Counted from the stretch's first letter, positions 38,165 to 47,440 are shown. The stretch: 64,000 nt of DNA from Chryseobacterium takakiae (GCF_900129385.1 NZ_FQVO01000014.1:1-64000), one strand, 5' to 3'. The notes: generated by a model from the letters alone, not told the origin. Translations and numbers: made by a program.

Positions 38165-39347
38165 ATATAAAATCGTAGATTCCATTTTTCCAGCCCAGAA
38201 CTTTAGAAGAATCTGCTTTGAGCCAGTTTTTAAGAACAGTAGCGTATACTTTCCTGAAATCTTCGGAATAGATAAGATCGCCTTCATTCAGCCTGGTAAG
38301 GTCGGGTAATGTATTCAAAATTCCTTTTTTCTTAAGTCCGCCGCTGATAAAAAACATCTGGTTGGCGGTTCCGTGATCGGTTCCTTTGCTTGCATTCTGG
38401 GCAACCCGTCTCCCGAATTCCGAAAAGGTCATCAGTAAAATATTATCAAAAAGGCCATTGCTTTTCATATCTGCCACAAAAGATTTAACGGCTTCATTAA
38501 TATCATTGAAAAGTTTCTGCTGTCTTTCATTCTGATTAACGTGCGTATCAAAGCTTCCGATGGAAAGGTAATACACCCGTGTATTGATATCTGATTTAAT
38601 TAATGAAGCGACCGTTTTAAAATCTTTCCCCAACTGAGAATTAGGATACGTTTGTGTGGTTTGTTTCGCTTTGCTTTTTTCAAAAATATATCCGGCATTG
38701 TTGATGGTAGAACCCAATGTCTGGTAAAGATAAGAAACGGTTTCATCATCATGATGATGATCATAGAGCGATTTAAAATATTTCTCCTGGCTGGTTTGGT
38801 ACAGTCTTTTGGGGTCTTTAAATGCAAAAGCTTTATTTTTTTCACCTTTTAATGCAAGACTGAGTATATCATCTACTTCCAGAGCCTGGGTGGGATGTTC
38901 GCAGCGGTAGCATTCTTCATCGAGAAATCTTCCGAGCCAGCCGGTTTCCAGGTATTCATCACTTTTGCTGGCGGAATGCCAGATATCCATGCTTCTGAAA
39001 TGGGATTTGTCGGGATTCGGGTATCCAACATTATTCATTACCGAAAGTTCGCCGTTGTCGTGCAGCTCCTTAAAATAAGAAAGGGCAGGATTAATCCCCG
39101 TTTCGTCATTCAGAGACAATGAATTGTTGATGGCAATGCTGCTTCTCTCTTTAAAATAAATATCATTCCGAACCGGGATTATTGTATTCAGTCCATCATT
39201 TCCTCCCGTAAACTGCAGTACGATCAGGATTTTCTGATTAGATTCCAGCGCATCATCCAAGGTCATCGCTTTAAGGAAATTCGGCATCAGCAATGAAGCG
39301 GTAGCCAACGAACTTATTTTCAGGAATTCTCTTCTTTTGATTAACAT
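38163..39347 (-). CDS. DUF1501 family protein
   Basis: A 394-residue secreted protein of the DUF1501 family, distantly related to sulfatases and alkaline phosphatases. The N-terminus MLIKRREFLKISSLATASLL is a Tat-like signal (KRREFLK). Family blocks are VLQFTGGNDGLNTIIPV (about 42-58), HFRSMDIWHSAS (about 115-126), SFDTHVNQNERQ (about 270-281), TFSEFGRRVAQNASKGTDHGTANQMF (about 312-337; key Glu, Asp and His) and the closing GW. It is downstream of DUF1800 with 39 bases between them, the usual pairing of these two families. Their joint function is unknown. Confidence 0.92.
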   Translation of the reverse strand: MLIKRREFLKISSLATASLLMPNFLKAMTLDDALESNQKILIVLQFTGGNDGLNTIIPVRNDIYFKERSSIAINNSLSLNDETGINPALSYFKELHDNGELSVMNNVGYPNPDKSHFRSMDIWHSASKSDEYLETGWLGRFLDEECYRCEHPTQALEVDDILSLALKGEKNKAFAFKDPKRLYQTSQEKYFKSLYDHHHDDETVSYLYQTLGSTINNAGYIFEKSKAKQTTQTYPNSQLGKDFKTVASLIKSDINTRVYYLSIGSFDTHVNQNERQQKLFNDINEAVKSFVADMKSNGLFDNILLMTFSEFGRRVAQNASKGTDHGTANQMFFISGGLKKKGILNTLPDLTRLNEGDLIYSEDFRKVYATVLKNWLKADSSKVLGWKNGIYDFI

Positions 39348-39386
39348 AAAGTCAGGTTTTGAGTTAAAGACTGCAAGCAGGTTAAA

Positions 39387-40778
39387 TTACATGAGCTGAT
39401 ATTCAGGGGTGGACATTAAATTAATAACGTTCATTTTAATGCTGCTATCCGAAAAATTTTTAACAGAATTCATGTCTAAAGATTTTGAATTCTGAATCAG
39501 ATATTCTGCAGGGTTTTTTCCGCTGAAAACTTTTTCCACACGATCCCAGTCGATGGTTATATTAGGATTTTTAAAAGCTTTGTTTAAAGCATTTTCACGG
39601 GATTTCATTCCCATGTCAATATCATCATCCGGCCGCGGACTGTATTCTAAAGGCCGTAAGCCCGACCAGATCTGCGGGATCTGGAGCCTTAACATCAGCG
39701 TGGAGCTGTCGATCCAGGATTTTCCGTTCGGCCAGCCGGAAACATTCGGAGGATAAAGCAGCATTTGTCCCAAAAGCTTCTGGTAAACAATCAGGTTTTC
39801 GGGATTCTGGATGTTCATCGGCAGCGTACGCATGATTCCGGCCATCAGTTCTATCGGCGATTTTATTCTGTTGCCGATATTTTTCTGATCATAAAACCAC
39901 GAGCTTGAGAATATTTCGATCATCAGTTTTTTAATATCATAGCCGGATTCGTAAAAATGATCTGCAAGCTGGTCAATAATTGCTTTATCTTCAATTTCAT
40001 TGACAAAAAAACGGTAAATTTTTGCAGTAATAAATCGTGAGGTTGCTTTCTGCTTAAGAATAATATCTAAAACTTCGCTTCCCGTAAAGTTTCCGGTTTT
40101 ACCTAAAAATGTTTTGATACCTTCATCATGAAGCTTTTTTCTTTCCTGGAAATTTCCTTCTTTATCATAACCCCAGCCTGTAAAAGCTCTTGCTCCTTCC
40201 CGGATATCTTTTTCGGTATAATTTCCTCTTCCCATGGTAAAAAGTTCCATTACTTCACGGGCAAAATTTTCATTGGGGTGGTCTTTTTTATTTTGCTGAT
40301 TGTTAAGAAAATTCAGCATTGCAGGAGCCTGACCTACCTCAAACAAGAGTTCCCTGAAATTTCCGAGCGCATTTTTTCGGATGACATTCAGGATTTGCCG
40401 GTTGAATTTCGGATTCTGTACTCTCGAAGCAAAATGTCCGTGCCAGAAGAACGCCATTTTTTCCCTAAGCTGTTCTCCTGTAACCATTTTATACAGGAAG
40501 TTAAGATTAAGCTCTTCATTCTGCCGGCGGTTGATTTTTTGTATTTCTTTTCTTCTTTCCGCAGGGGATTTGTCATTCATATAATCCAGCGTTTCCGTAT
40601 CCGGAGTATCATAATTGATATAAGTAAAAGCTTCTTCCTTCAGCAAATCGTCAAGAAAATTTTTTGAGCTTTTATTGGTAAGATCTTCAAACTGGTGAAT
40701 CCCGGCGCCAAAACCTGCGCGCCAGAGAAGATGTTTATTTCGGATAACGGACTCAGTTGCCATAGCTTTAATTTGCAT
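39387..40778 (-). CDS. DUF1800 family protein
   Basis: A 463-residue mostly helical protein of the DUF1800 family. Recognisable blocks are RNKHLLWRAGFG near the start, LREKMAFFWHGHFAS (about 120-134), NFAREVMELFTMGRGNYTEKDI (about 176-197), ARAFTGWGYD and SPIELMAGIMRTLPM, then YPPNVSGWPNGKSWIDSSTLMLR (about 346-368). The start is either 40778 (MQIKAMATES) or the ATG at 40763. No signal peptide is evident. It precedes the DUF1501 gene and is probably cotranscribed. Function unknown. Confidence 0.92.
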   Translation of the reverse strand: MQIKAMATESVIRNKHLLWRAGFGAGIHQFEDLTNKSSKNFLDDLLKEEAFTYINYDTPDTETLDYMNDKSPAERRKEIQKINRRQNEELNLNFLYKMVTGEQLREKMAFFWHGHFASRVQNPKFNRQILNVIRKNALGNFRELLFEVGQAPAMLNFLNNQQNKKDHPNENFAREVMELFTMGRGNYTEKDIREGARAFTGWGYDKEGNFQERKKLHDEGIKTFLGKTGNFTGSEVLDIILKQKATSRFITAKIYRFFVNEIEDKAIIDQLADHFYESGYDIKKLMIEIFSSSWFYDQKNIGNRIKSPIELMAGIMRTLPMNIQNPENLIVYQKLLGQMLLYPPNVSGWPNGKSWIDSSTLMLRLQIPQIWSGLRPLEYSPRPDDDIDMGMKSRENALNKAFKNPNITIDWDRVEKVFSGKNPAEYLIQNSKSLDMNSVKNFSDSSIKMNVINLMSTPEYQLM

Positions 40779-41001
40779 TTTGGATGGTGTCGTAATAATA
40801 ATGTTAAATAGAATAACGGTTAATAATTGTTAATATTGGAGATGAACTTATTTACGCATGAAATAATTTAAACAATCATTTAAATTTAATGAATTGAAAA
40901 TCATTATTTTGTAATTTAAAGAAGATGTAAATTGTCCGGAAACACCGTGGTTGGCACGATTTTTACAGTTTTCAGTTTAGTAAAATTAAAAAATCAGAGT
41001 T

Positions 41002-41565
41002 ATGAAAATGTTAAAACACGCAATTTTATTTGCCGGGATTTTTACTGCTGGAGCCTTGAGTGCACAAAGTGCGCAGATGAATAATATGATTAAAGTAGGA
41101 GCAAATGTAGGTTTAGCAGTTCCGTCTGATAACACTTCTATGGCTGTAGGTGTAGATGTAGCCTATCAGAATCTGGTAACTCCGGGATTCGGATTAGGTA
41201 TCGCTACAGGATATTCCCATTATTTCGGAAAAGATAACAACGGATATAGCAATAACGATGTAGGTGTAGTTCCTGTAGCTGCCTTATTGAGAATTTATCC
41301 GAAGCAAACCGGGTTTTATTTTGGAACAGATTTAGGGTACGGCTTTCTTGTTGGAGATGATAAGGTAGCATCTAATACAACCCTGGACAGGCCAAGCGGT
41401 GGTTTTTACCTAAAACCGGAGATCGGCTATCACAATCAGGACTGGAACTTCTTTGTACAATATCAGAAGGTATTTGTGGGAAGCAAAGGAGATTTGCCGG
41501 GCCAGGACTACAATGTGGGTAACATTGGCGTAGGATTTTCCTACAATATTCCTTTAGGAAAGTAG
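41002..41565 (+). CDS. outer-membrane beta-barrel protein
   Basis: A 187-residue protein with a signal peptide (about 1-21, ending GALSAQ). The mature part has about eight alternating amphipathic strands typical of small OmpW/OmpX-like barrels: MIKVGANVGLAV, AVGVDVAYQNLV, GFGLGIATGYSHYF, YLKPEIGYHNQ, NFFVQYQKVF and the closing GNIGVGFSYNI. Pore or binding function cannot be told. It is transcribed alone and followed by a terminator. Confidence 0.82.
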   Translation: MKMLKHAILFAGIFTAGALSAQSAQMNNMIKVGANVGLAVPSDNTSMAVGVDVAYQNLVTPGFGLGIATGYSHYFGKDNNGYSNNDVGVVPVAALLRIYPKQTGFYFGTDLGYGFLVGDDKVASNTTLDRPSGGFYLKPEIGYHNQDWNFFVQYQKVFVGSKGDLPGQDYNVGNIGVGFSYNIPLGK

Positions 41566-41593
41566 TTAGATTTAAATATAAGCAATTATTAGC

Positions 41594-41626
41594 CAAACCT
41601 TTTCGAGTTTTTGAGAAGGTTTTTTA
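41594..41626 (+). terminator. rho-independent terminator
   Basis: AAACCTT..TC and GA..AAGGTTT arms around GTTTTT are followed by T6. Confidence 0.75.
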
Positions 41627-41679
41627 TTTCTAACGAAAATTTACGAAAAGTATTATTATATTTGATAAAATTTGAGGTT

Positions 41680-42729
41680 ATGATTTTGAATCCGAAATTT
41701 CCGCTTTATTTACCAGGAGTAAAAAATGCCGGCAATGATAACATTTCTATCATTGGCGCAAACCTTCGTGAAGATATTACGACTTTAGGCTATTTTATTT
41801 CCGCCAACGAAGGCCTTAAACTTGAAATCCAGAATATATATCCTACCAAAGAATATGCTTCATTTGGAGATATTTTAAGGAAATTCATTCAGGATAATCA
41901 ACTTGAGAACGTTAAAAGACTCAGTCTTGCAGTTCCCGGACCGGTGCTCAACGGCAAAAGTAATCCGATACGATTGGGATGGAACCTTGATATTGAAGAG
42001 CTTAAAAAAGATTTTAATTTCGAGAGAGCAGATATGCTTAATGATCAGGAAGCTTCTGCCTACGGAATGGGACTTCTGGAAGATTCTGATCTTGATCCCA
42101 TTTATACCAGCGGAAATCTCGAAAAAGGAAATGTGGCCATCCTCGCTCCCGGAAATGGGCTTGGAGAAGCAGGGTATTTCTTTGACGGAAAGTATATAAG
42201 ACCGTTTGCAACAGAAGGAGGGCACTCAGAATTTTCTCCAAGAACCAATGTTGAGGTAGAATTTTATCAGTTCCTGAATAATATCTACGGCATTGTAAGC
42301 TGGGAAAATGTATTGTCAAAAACAGGATTATTCAATATTTATCGTTTTTTAAGAGATGTGAAAAGACATCCTGAACCTGAATGGCTTGCTCAAAGACTGT
42401 CTGAAGGAAATTTTGTTCAGGAATTGTACAAGGCAGCTGTTGAAGATGATGTATTGATCTGTAAAATTACGCTGGATACCTTCCTGGAGTTCCTGGCAAG
42501 AGAGGCGAATAACCTTACCTTAAAACTGAAAGCAACGGGAGGATTGTTAATTTCAGGGGATATTCCACAGGAAATCAGATCCTATATTGATAAAGACAAG
42601 TTCTACGAAAAATTCAAGATTAGTGATAAAATGGAAGAAATGCTGAGAAATATTCCTATTTATCTCAATAAAAACGAAAATACAGCTTTGAATGGCGCAG
42701 CGCTATACACTGCTTATTACCAAGACTAA
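41680..42729 (+). CDS. glk: glucokinase (bacterial Glk type)
   Basis: A 349-residue sugar kinase. The start MILNPKFPLYLPG at 41680 follows a weak purine-rich GAGG; the longer frame from 41611 includes a terminator and was rejected. Motifs are GANLRED (phosphate-1 loop), LAVPGPVLNGKSNPIRLGWNLD (about 86-107), MLNDQEASAYG (about 120-130), ILAPGNGLGEAG and ATEGGHSEFSPR (about 190-201), followed by KATGGLLISGDIP. Catalytic Asp lies in LNDQEA. The fold and order match PF02685-type glucokinases, which phosphorylate glucose with ATP. Isolated gene between terminators. Confidence 0.9.
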   Translation: MILNPKFPLYLPGVKNAGNDNISIIGANLREDITTLGYFISANEGLKLEIQNIYPTKEYASFGDILRKFIQDNQLENVKRLSLAVPGPVLNGKSNPIRLGWNLDIEELKKDFNFERADMLNDQEASAYGMGLLEDSDLDPIYTSGNLEKGNVAILAPGNGLGEAGYFFDGKYIRPFATEGGHSEFSPRTNVEVEFYQFLNNIYGIVSWENVLSKTGLFNIYRFLRDVKRHPEPEWLAQRLSEGNFVQELYKAAVEDDVLICKITLDTFLEFLAREANNLTLKLKATGGLLISGDIPQEIRSYIDKDKFYEKFKISDKMEEMLRNIPIYLNKNENTALNGAALYTAYYQD

Positions 42730-42736
42730 CTTTAAG

Positions 42737-42760
42737 CTCCGGGTTTTCCGGAGTTTTTTT
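42737..42760 (+). terminator. rho-independent terminator
   Basis: CTCCGG-GTTTT-CCGGAG followed by T7, 8 bases after the glucokinase stop codon. Confidence 0.93.
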
Positions 42761-42782
42761 ATGAATAAAATTATTGTATTAA

Positions 42783-42827
42783 TTGATATACATCAATGAA
42801 ATCTATCATTTCTGTTGATTACATTTG
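42783..42827 (+). promoter_or_regulatory. FNR/CRP-type box and promoter of the first YceI gene
   Basis: TTGATATACATCAA (42783-42796) is a perfect TTGAT-N4-ATCAA box. The -7 element TACATTTG (42820-42827, consensus TAnnTTTG) follows. With a start of transcription 5-7 bases after it, the centre of the box is near -42, the class II activator position. Control by a Crp/Fnr-family protein is therefore likely. Confidence 0.6.
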
Positions 42828-42866
42828 CATCAGTAAATAATAAACAAGCAAATAATTTTTATCAGA

Positions 42867-43433
42867 ATGAAAAAAATATTTTTATTAGCAGTATTAGCGA
42901 GTGGTCTAGCATTCGGACAGACAAAAAAAGTGGTGAGCTCTGATGTGCAGTGGTGGGGCTATAAAATTGCAAAATCTGAATCAAGCTCACACTATGGAAC
43001 CGTAAAGGTAAAATCCGGTGAAATGGTAATGAAAGGAAATCAATTGGTGGGTGGTACTTTTGTGTTGGACATGAATTCTATCAATGCAACCGATCTTTCC
43101 GGAGAATATCAGCAAAAGCTAAACGGACACCTTAAAAACGGGGATTTCTTCGAAGTAGAAAAATATCCTACTGCGACTTTTAAAATCACTGGCATTAAGA
43201 AAAACAACGATAAAGTGTACAATTCTTTGGTAACAGGTAATTTAACGGTTAAAGGAAAAACCAATACTATTTCTTTCCCGGCGAAGATTACGTATGCTAA
43301 CGGAACCGTTAGTCTGGCATCAAAAAAATTCTCTATCGACAGACAAAAATTTGATGTTGCTTACAAATCTACTATGCAGGATGTACTTGTGAAAGATGAT
43401 ATGGATTTGCAGGTAAAAGTAACAGCAAAATAA
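42867..43433 (+). CDS. YceI family protein (188 aa)
   Basis: A secreted lipocalin-like protein of the YceI family, which bind isoprenoid-type lipids such as quinones. The signal peptide is about 1-17 (LAFGQ). The mature part starts KKVVSSDVQWWGYKIA, followed by SSHYGTVKVKSG, GGTFVLDMNSINATD, LNGHLKNGDFFEVEKYPTATFKIT and NLTVKGKTNTISFPA, and it ends MDLQVKV. The second YceI gene lies 78 bases downstream across a terminator, so the two are related duplicates with partly separate expression. The FNR-type box upstream hints at control by oxygen or redox state. Confidence 0.92.
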   Translation: MKKIFLLAVLASGLAFGQTKKVVSSDVQWWGYKIAKSESSSHYGTVKVKSGEMVMKGNQLVGGTFVLDMNSINATDLSGEYQQKLNGHLKNGDFFEVEKYPTATFKITGIKKNNDKVYNSLVTGNLTVKGKTNTISFPAKITYANGTVSLASKKFSIDRQKFDVAYKSTMQDVLVKDDMDLQVKVTAK

Positions 43434-43454
43434 TTTAATCAAAAAAAGATTGTT

Positions 43455-43482
43455 AAAAGTGTAGAAGTTCTACACTTTTTTT
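43455..43482 (+). terminator. rho-independent terminator
   Basis: AAAAGTGTAGAA and TTCTACACTTTT form a perfect 12-bp stem with a one-base loop region, followed by more T. It separates the two YceI genes. Confidence 0.88.
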
Positions 43483-43511
43483 TATTTTTGTTGAATTGTA
43501 AATAAAAAAGA

Positions 43512-44147
43512 ATGAAAAGATTACTATTGTTTGCGATGATGTGTGTATGCATGTCATTTGTTTTCGGTCAGAAGAAAGGAGATAAAGTGGTAAAAGTAAC
43601 ATCGTCGGAGATCAGATGGTGGGGATATAAAGTGGTGAAAACGGTTCCTACAACGCACTCGGGGACGGTAAAGCTGAAAAGCGGAAAGTTTACTTTTGAC
43701 AAAACCGTTCTTATCGATGGAGAATTCGTGATCGATATGAAGTCAATTATGGCAGGTGATGTTTCAAGCCAGGATGAAGATATGGTAAAACTAACGAATG
43801 ATCTTAAAAGTTCAAATTTCTTTGATGTTAAAAAGTTTCCGTTGGCAAAATTTCACTTAACGAAAATTATTCCTTTGGCAAACAGCGAGTATAACTCTAC
43901 AGTTTACGGAGATGTAACCATAAAAGGTGTTAGAAAAACCATCACCTTCCCTGCAAATGTTTATATTACACAGTTCACTGTGGTGATAGAATCTGCAAAA
44001 TTCTCCTTAAACAGAAGAGATTTCAAAGTATTCTACCAATCTTCTCTTAAAGATTATTTCATTAAAAACGAAATGGATATTCAGTTTAAAATTTCTACTG
44101 AAAAATTGGATAATGAAAACAGAACTCCGGTAAAGAAGAAGAAATAA
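43512..44147 (+). CDS. YceI family protein (211 aa)
   Basis: The second YceI-family protein. The signal peptide is about 1-19 (SFVFGQ). Motifs are TSSEIRWWGYKVVKTVPTTHSG, GEFVIDMKSIMAGD, DLKSSNFFDVKKFPLAKFHLT and DVTIKGVRKTITFPA. It is longer than its neighbour by a basic C-terminal tail (ENRTPVKKKK). Both share the lipocalin-like fold and probably arose by duplication. Substrate unknown. It is followed by a very long perfect palindrome acting as terminator. Confidence 0.9.
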   Translation: MKRLLLFAMMCVCMSFVFGQKKGDKVVKVTSSEIRWWGYKVVKTVPTTHSGTVKLKSGKFTFDKTVLIDGEFVIDMKSIMAGDVSSQDEDMVKLTNDLKSSNFFDVKKFPLAKFHLTKIIPLANSEYNSTVYGDVTIKGVRKTITFPANVYITQFTVVIESAKFSLNRRDFKVFYQSSLKDYFIKNEMDIQFKISTEKLDNENRTPVKKKK

Positions 44148-44160
44148 TTACATTAAAATT

Positions 44161-44202
44161 ATACTAAAAAAGTGACTTCATTTGAAGTCACTTTTTTAGT
44201 AT
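44161..44202. terminator. 20-bp perfect palindrome, bidirectional terminator
   Basis: ATACTAAAAAAGTGACTTCA (44161-44180) and its exact complement (44183-44202) are separated by TT. The A-run and T-run inside the arms give a terminator on either strand. It is unusually long for this window. Confidence 0.85.
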
Positions 44203-44406
44203 AATTTTACTTGCGGAATACGACTCTTGTTTTTTAAGTGATTTATATACTTAATAACTTAAGATATTGTTGATTTTGTTCTGAATAATATTTTAGTCTA
44301 ATCCAAGTATATCTTTTTTTTTTGGATTATTTTTTTGATTTCCCAATCTATTGTTACATATTTGCTATTGATAACATTGAAATAATTATATTAAAATTAC
44401 ACGATC

Positions 44407-45189
44407 ATGAAAATTAAAACTATTCTTTTATTCTTATTTACAATTAATTTTAGCATTAATAATGCACAGGTTGGTATTAACACAACAAATCCAAAAGGAG
44501 TTTTGGATATTACTTCTGCAAATTCAGCAGTGGTTCTTCCAAGACTTGCAGATCCTGTATCGGTTGTTACTCCGGTCGCAGGGATGATATTATATGATTC
44601 AACCAACAAAGCAATAAGATATTTTGACGGTAGTACATGGAATACGTTAATATACAGTACGCAGCTCACGAAACCTAATGAAGGAGTGGTGAAGATTAAT
44701 GCTGGTGGATCTAGTGGTGGCGTAAAACCGAGTTGGAACAATACTCCGGCTAATACCACACGACAGGTTACTTATTCGTCGCCCTTAGTATATGCTTCTT
44801 CTCCTACAACAAGCTGGCCGGAAAACTCTACAGTTAGCGACATTAAGATCTATAACGGAGGACGATTTTTAGAAAATGAAGTTTTAGGGCAGGTGCATCA
44901 ATGGAGAGTTATTGTCAATTATACCAAAAGCTCAAATATATTAAGTCAGGATATCAGATTCATTTTACGAAATCCTTCTTCAGGTTTCAGGCTTGAAGTT
45001 AGTGGTGTTATTCCATCAGGTAAAACGAGTGGTATTCTTGTATACAATTTTACATCAATTGCAGACCAGGCGAGCCTTCCAAGTCCTTTCGGTACAGGTA
45101 ACGGGTATATATTAGAATGGGTAGCCTCTGATGATATTACAACCTTAAATATTGATAGCGTTACAAGAATTTCTAATCATAAAGATTAA
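44407..45189 (+). CDS. secreted protein with the VGINTTNP N-terminal motif
   Basis: A 260-residue exported protein with a signal peptide (about 1-20, ending NNAQ). It has the Bacteroidota leader motif VGINTTNPKGVLDITS, followed by VLPRLADPVSVVTPVAGMILYD and YFDGSTWNTL (about 22-80), as seen in many surface or tail-fibre-like proteins. The remainder is beta-rich (EVLGQVHQWRVIVNY, FRLEVSGVIPSGKTSG) with no known domain. No sorting domain for T9SS is visible at the C-terminus, which ends TRISNHKD. Function unknown. Confidence 0.75.
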   Translation: MKIKTILLFLFTINFSINNAQVGINTTNPKGVLDITSANSAVVLPRLADPVSVVTPVAGMILYDSTNKAIRYFDGSTWNTLIYSTQLTKPNEGVVKINAGGSSGGVKPSWNNTPANTTRQVTYSSPLVYASSPTTSWPENSTVSDIKIYNGGRFLENEVLGQVHQWRVIVNYTKSSNILSQDIRFILRNPSSGFRLEVSGVIPSGKTSGILVYNFTSIADQASLPSPFGTGNGYILEWVASDDITTLNIDSVTRISNHKD

Positions 45190-45240
45190 TTTTTATATCA
45201 TATAAAATCATGTCTTGATGCTTTTTTATATTTTAGTAGT

Positions 45241-45882
45241 ATGAAAATATATGTAGTAAGCGGTCTTGGCGCAGATTTTAAGGTGCTGGAAAAAATACAA
45301 TTTCCAAAGCAGCATGAAGTGGTTTTTATTGACTGGCTGATTCCGGAGCAGAATGAGGAATTTCAGCATTACGTGCATAGAATGGCAGGAAAAATTGATG
45401 ATTCGGAACCATTTTATCTCTTGGGATATTCGTTTGGCGGAATTCTGGTTCAGGAAATAAACAAACTGAAGCCTGCGAGAAAAGTAGTGATTATGGGAAG
45501 TATCAGATCAGATAAGGAGAAGTCAGTTTTAATAAAGACCGGACAGGTGACCAGAATCCCGAAACTTTTACCTGTAAGGTTTTTCAATGAAAAGACAACA
45601 AACATTTATTCTATATTTCGTAAATTTTTTGATCCCAAAAATCCAAGGATTTTGCAGTATTTTCAGGTGAGAGATCCATACTACCTTAAATGGTCTATTG
45701 AAAAAATATCTGATTGGAAGTTTGAAGAAAATCCTGATGTTATACAGATTCTCGGAGATAAAGACATCGTTTTCCCAATCAAAAACTGCCGTCCTGATTA
45801 TATTATTAAAGGGGGCACTCATTTGTTTCCTGCAACAAAATCTAAGGAAGTGTCCTATATTTTAAAGGGGGTGTTTAAATAA
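45241..45882 (+). CDS. alpha/beta hydrolase
   Basis: A 213-residue alpha/beta-hydrolase-fold protein. It starts MKIYVVSGLGADFKVLEK, with the oxyanion strand. The nucleophile elbow is LLGYSFGGILVQE (about 60-72, Ser of GYSFGG). The acid and His are likely in QILGDKDIVFP (about 175-185) and KGGTHLFP (about 195-202). Length is short, without a lid domain. Substrate unknown. It follows the preceding gene by 51 bases and may be cotranscribed. Confidence 0.82.
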   Translation: MKIYVVSGLGADFKVLEKIQFPKQHEVVFIDWLIPEQNEEFQHYVHRMAGKIDDSEPFYLLGYSFGGILVQEINKLKPARKVVIMGSIRSDKEKSVLIKTGQVTRIPKLLPVRFFNEKTTNIYSIFRKFFDPKNPRILQYFQVRDPYYLKWSIEKISDWKFEENPDVIQILGDKDIVFPIKNCRPDYIIKGGTHLFPATKSKEVSYILKGVFK

Positions 45883-45991
45883 TTTTATTAATTATTTGTA
45901 AATATTGCGTTAAGAAGTAGGGGTTAAAGTATTTTTTTTATGTTATTTTGAAAATTTATGCTTACTTTTGGAGGGGTAAAACATAAATTGT

Positions 45992-47335
45992 ATGACAGTT
46001 GGTTTAAAATGGATCGTTTCATTTTGCATTATTACACTTGTTGCCGTTGGCGGATTATTCTGGAGCCCCATCGCAGATTTTCCGAATACCGGCGAATTCC
46101 TGGCTGAAGAAAATATTGTAGGTGCCGATGTCGCATGGATTCTTGCTGCTGCAGGACTGGTGCTTCTCATGACTCCCGGGCTTTCTTTCTTCTACGGAGG
46201 AATGGTCGGCAAAAAGAATGTAATTTCTACGATGTTGCAGAGCTTTATCGCGTTGGGAGTGATCTCGATTCTTTGGGTAGTCATCGGTTTTTCTTTATCC
46301 TTCGGAGATTCTATTGGCTTCACATTAAATGGTGAACATTACGGAATTATCGGAAATCCATTAAGTTATCCTTTTTTCAGCAGAGTAGGAGTGTTGCCTC
46401 ATAAATATATGGCTTCTACCATTCCGTTTATTTTGTTTGCTTTATTCCAGATGAAATTTGCCGTTATCACCCCTGCTTTGATTACCGGATCTTTTGCAGA
46501 GCGGGTACGTTTCATCTCATATCTTTTATTCATGGTGCTTTTCAGCATCTTTATCTATACTCCGCTTTGTCACATGGTTTGGCATCCGGACGGACTTCTC
46601 AACAAATACTTCGGGGTGAAAGACTTTGCAGGAGGAACGGTTGTTCATATGAGTGCAGGCTTCGCGGCGTTAGCCGGTGCTTTAGTTGTAGGAAACAGAA
46701 AAAGACCGCATCATGAGCCTTCTAATATTTCCTATGTAATCCTGGGAACCGGAATGCTTTGGTTCGGATGGTTCGGATTCAATGCCGGTTCGGCACTTAG
46801 TGCCAATGCTACAGCTGCGACAGCATTCGGAACCACAACAATTGCCTCTGCTTCTGCGATGATGACCTGGATTTTCTTCGACCGTATCAATAAAAGAAAG
46901 GTTTCTGCTTTAGGAGCCTGCATCGGTGCTGTGGTAGGTTTGGTAGCAATTACTCCGGGATGTGGCTTTGTTTCGGTTTCGGAAAGTTTATTCATAGGAT
47001 TTATTGCCGCAATTGTTTCTAATCTGATGCTCAACTGGAAAGCGCTGAAAAAAATAGATGATACGCTGGATGTATTTGCCTGTCATGGAGTCGGCGGAAT
47101 TATGGGAATGATCCTTACCGCAATTTTCGCACATGGAGAAAATGCGAGCCTTCTTCATGGCGGACTGGAAGTTTTTGCACATCACATGGCGGCTTTGCTG
47201 TTGGTTTCCGTATTTACCTTTTTCGGATCACTGCTTTTATATAAAATAACAAACAGTATTATTACCCTGAGGGTTTCGGAAGAATCGGAAGATCTTGGAT
47301 TAGACATTTCCCAACACGAAGAAAGCCTGTGTTAA
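45992..47335 (+). CDS. amtB: ammonium transporter (Amt family)
   Basis: A 447-residue polytopic protein with about eleven or twelve membrane helices. Amt signatures are DVAWILAAAGLVLLMTPGLSFFYGGMV (about 49-75), AERVRFISYLLF, PLCHMVWHPDG (with the pore His), DFAGGTVVHMSAGFAALAGALV (about 213-234), GTGMLWFGWFGFNAGSA and CHGVGGIMGMILTAIF (with the second pore His). The N-terminal extra hydrophobic segment resembles a cleaved signal. No GlnK gene is adjacent. It imports ammonium for nitrogen assimilation. Confidence 0.95.
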   Translation: MTVGLKWIVSFCIITLVAVGGLFWSPIADFPNTGEFLAEENIVGADVAWILAAAGLVLLMTPGLSFFYGGMVGKKNVISTMLQSFIALGVISILWVVIGFSLSFGDSIGFTLNGEHYGIIGNPLSYPFFSRVGVLPHKYMASTIPFILFALFQMKFAVITPALITGSFAERVRFISYLLFMVLFSIFIYTPLCHMVWHPDGLLNKYFGVKDFAGGTVVHMSAGFAALAGALVVGNRKRPHHEPSNISYVILGTGMLWFGWFGFNAGSALSANATAATAFGTTTIASASAMMTWIFFDRINKRKVSALGACIGAVVGLVAITPGCGFVSVSESLFIGFIAAIVSNLMLNWKALKKIDDTLDVFACHGVGGIMGMILTAIFAHGENASLLHGGLEVFAHHMAALLLVSVFTFFGSLLLYKITNSIITLRVSEESEDLGLDISQHEESLC

Positions 47336-47343
47336 AGGAAGAT

Positions 47344-47440
47344 GTGTATAGAGTGAATTGTCAATAGTGAATTGTGAATCTATTGAGATGTGGATTTACA
47401 TTGACAGCGAAGCGAATTGACAATTCACCATTGACATAAA
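47344..47440. repeat. dispersed GTGAATTGTCAAT/ATTGACAATTCAC palindromic repeat, copy 1
   Basis: The segment starts AGAGTGAATTGTCAATAG and ends ATTGACAATTCACCATTGAC, so its ends are inverted. GAAGCGAAT-type words lie between. The same wording recurs at 50130-50244. Such clusters of GTGAAT and GTCAAT words are common in Bacteroidota intergenic DNA and carry no gene. Confidence 0.7.

Noticed and set aside
41611..41679. Extended N-terminus of glucokinase
   Set aside because: It would be translated from the terminator of the preceding gene; the conserved sequence begins at 41680.
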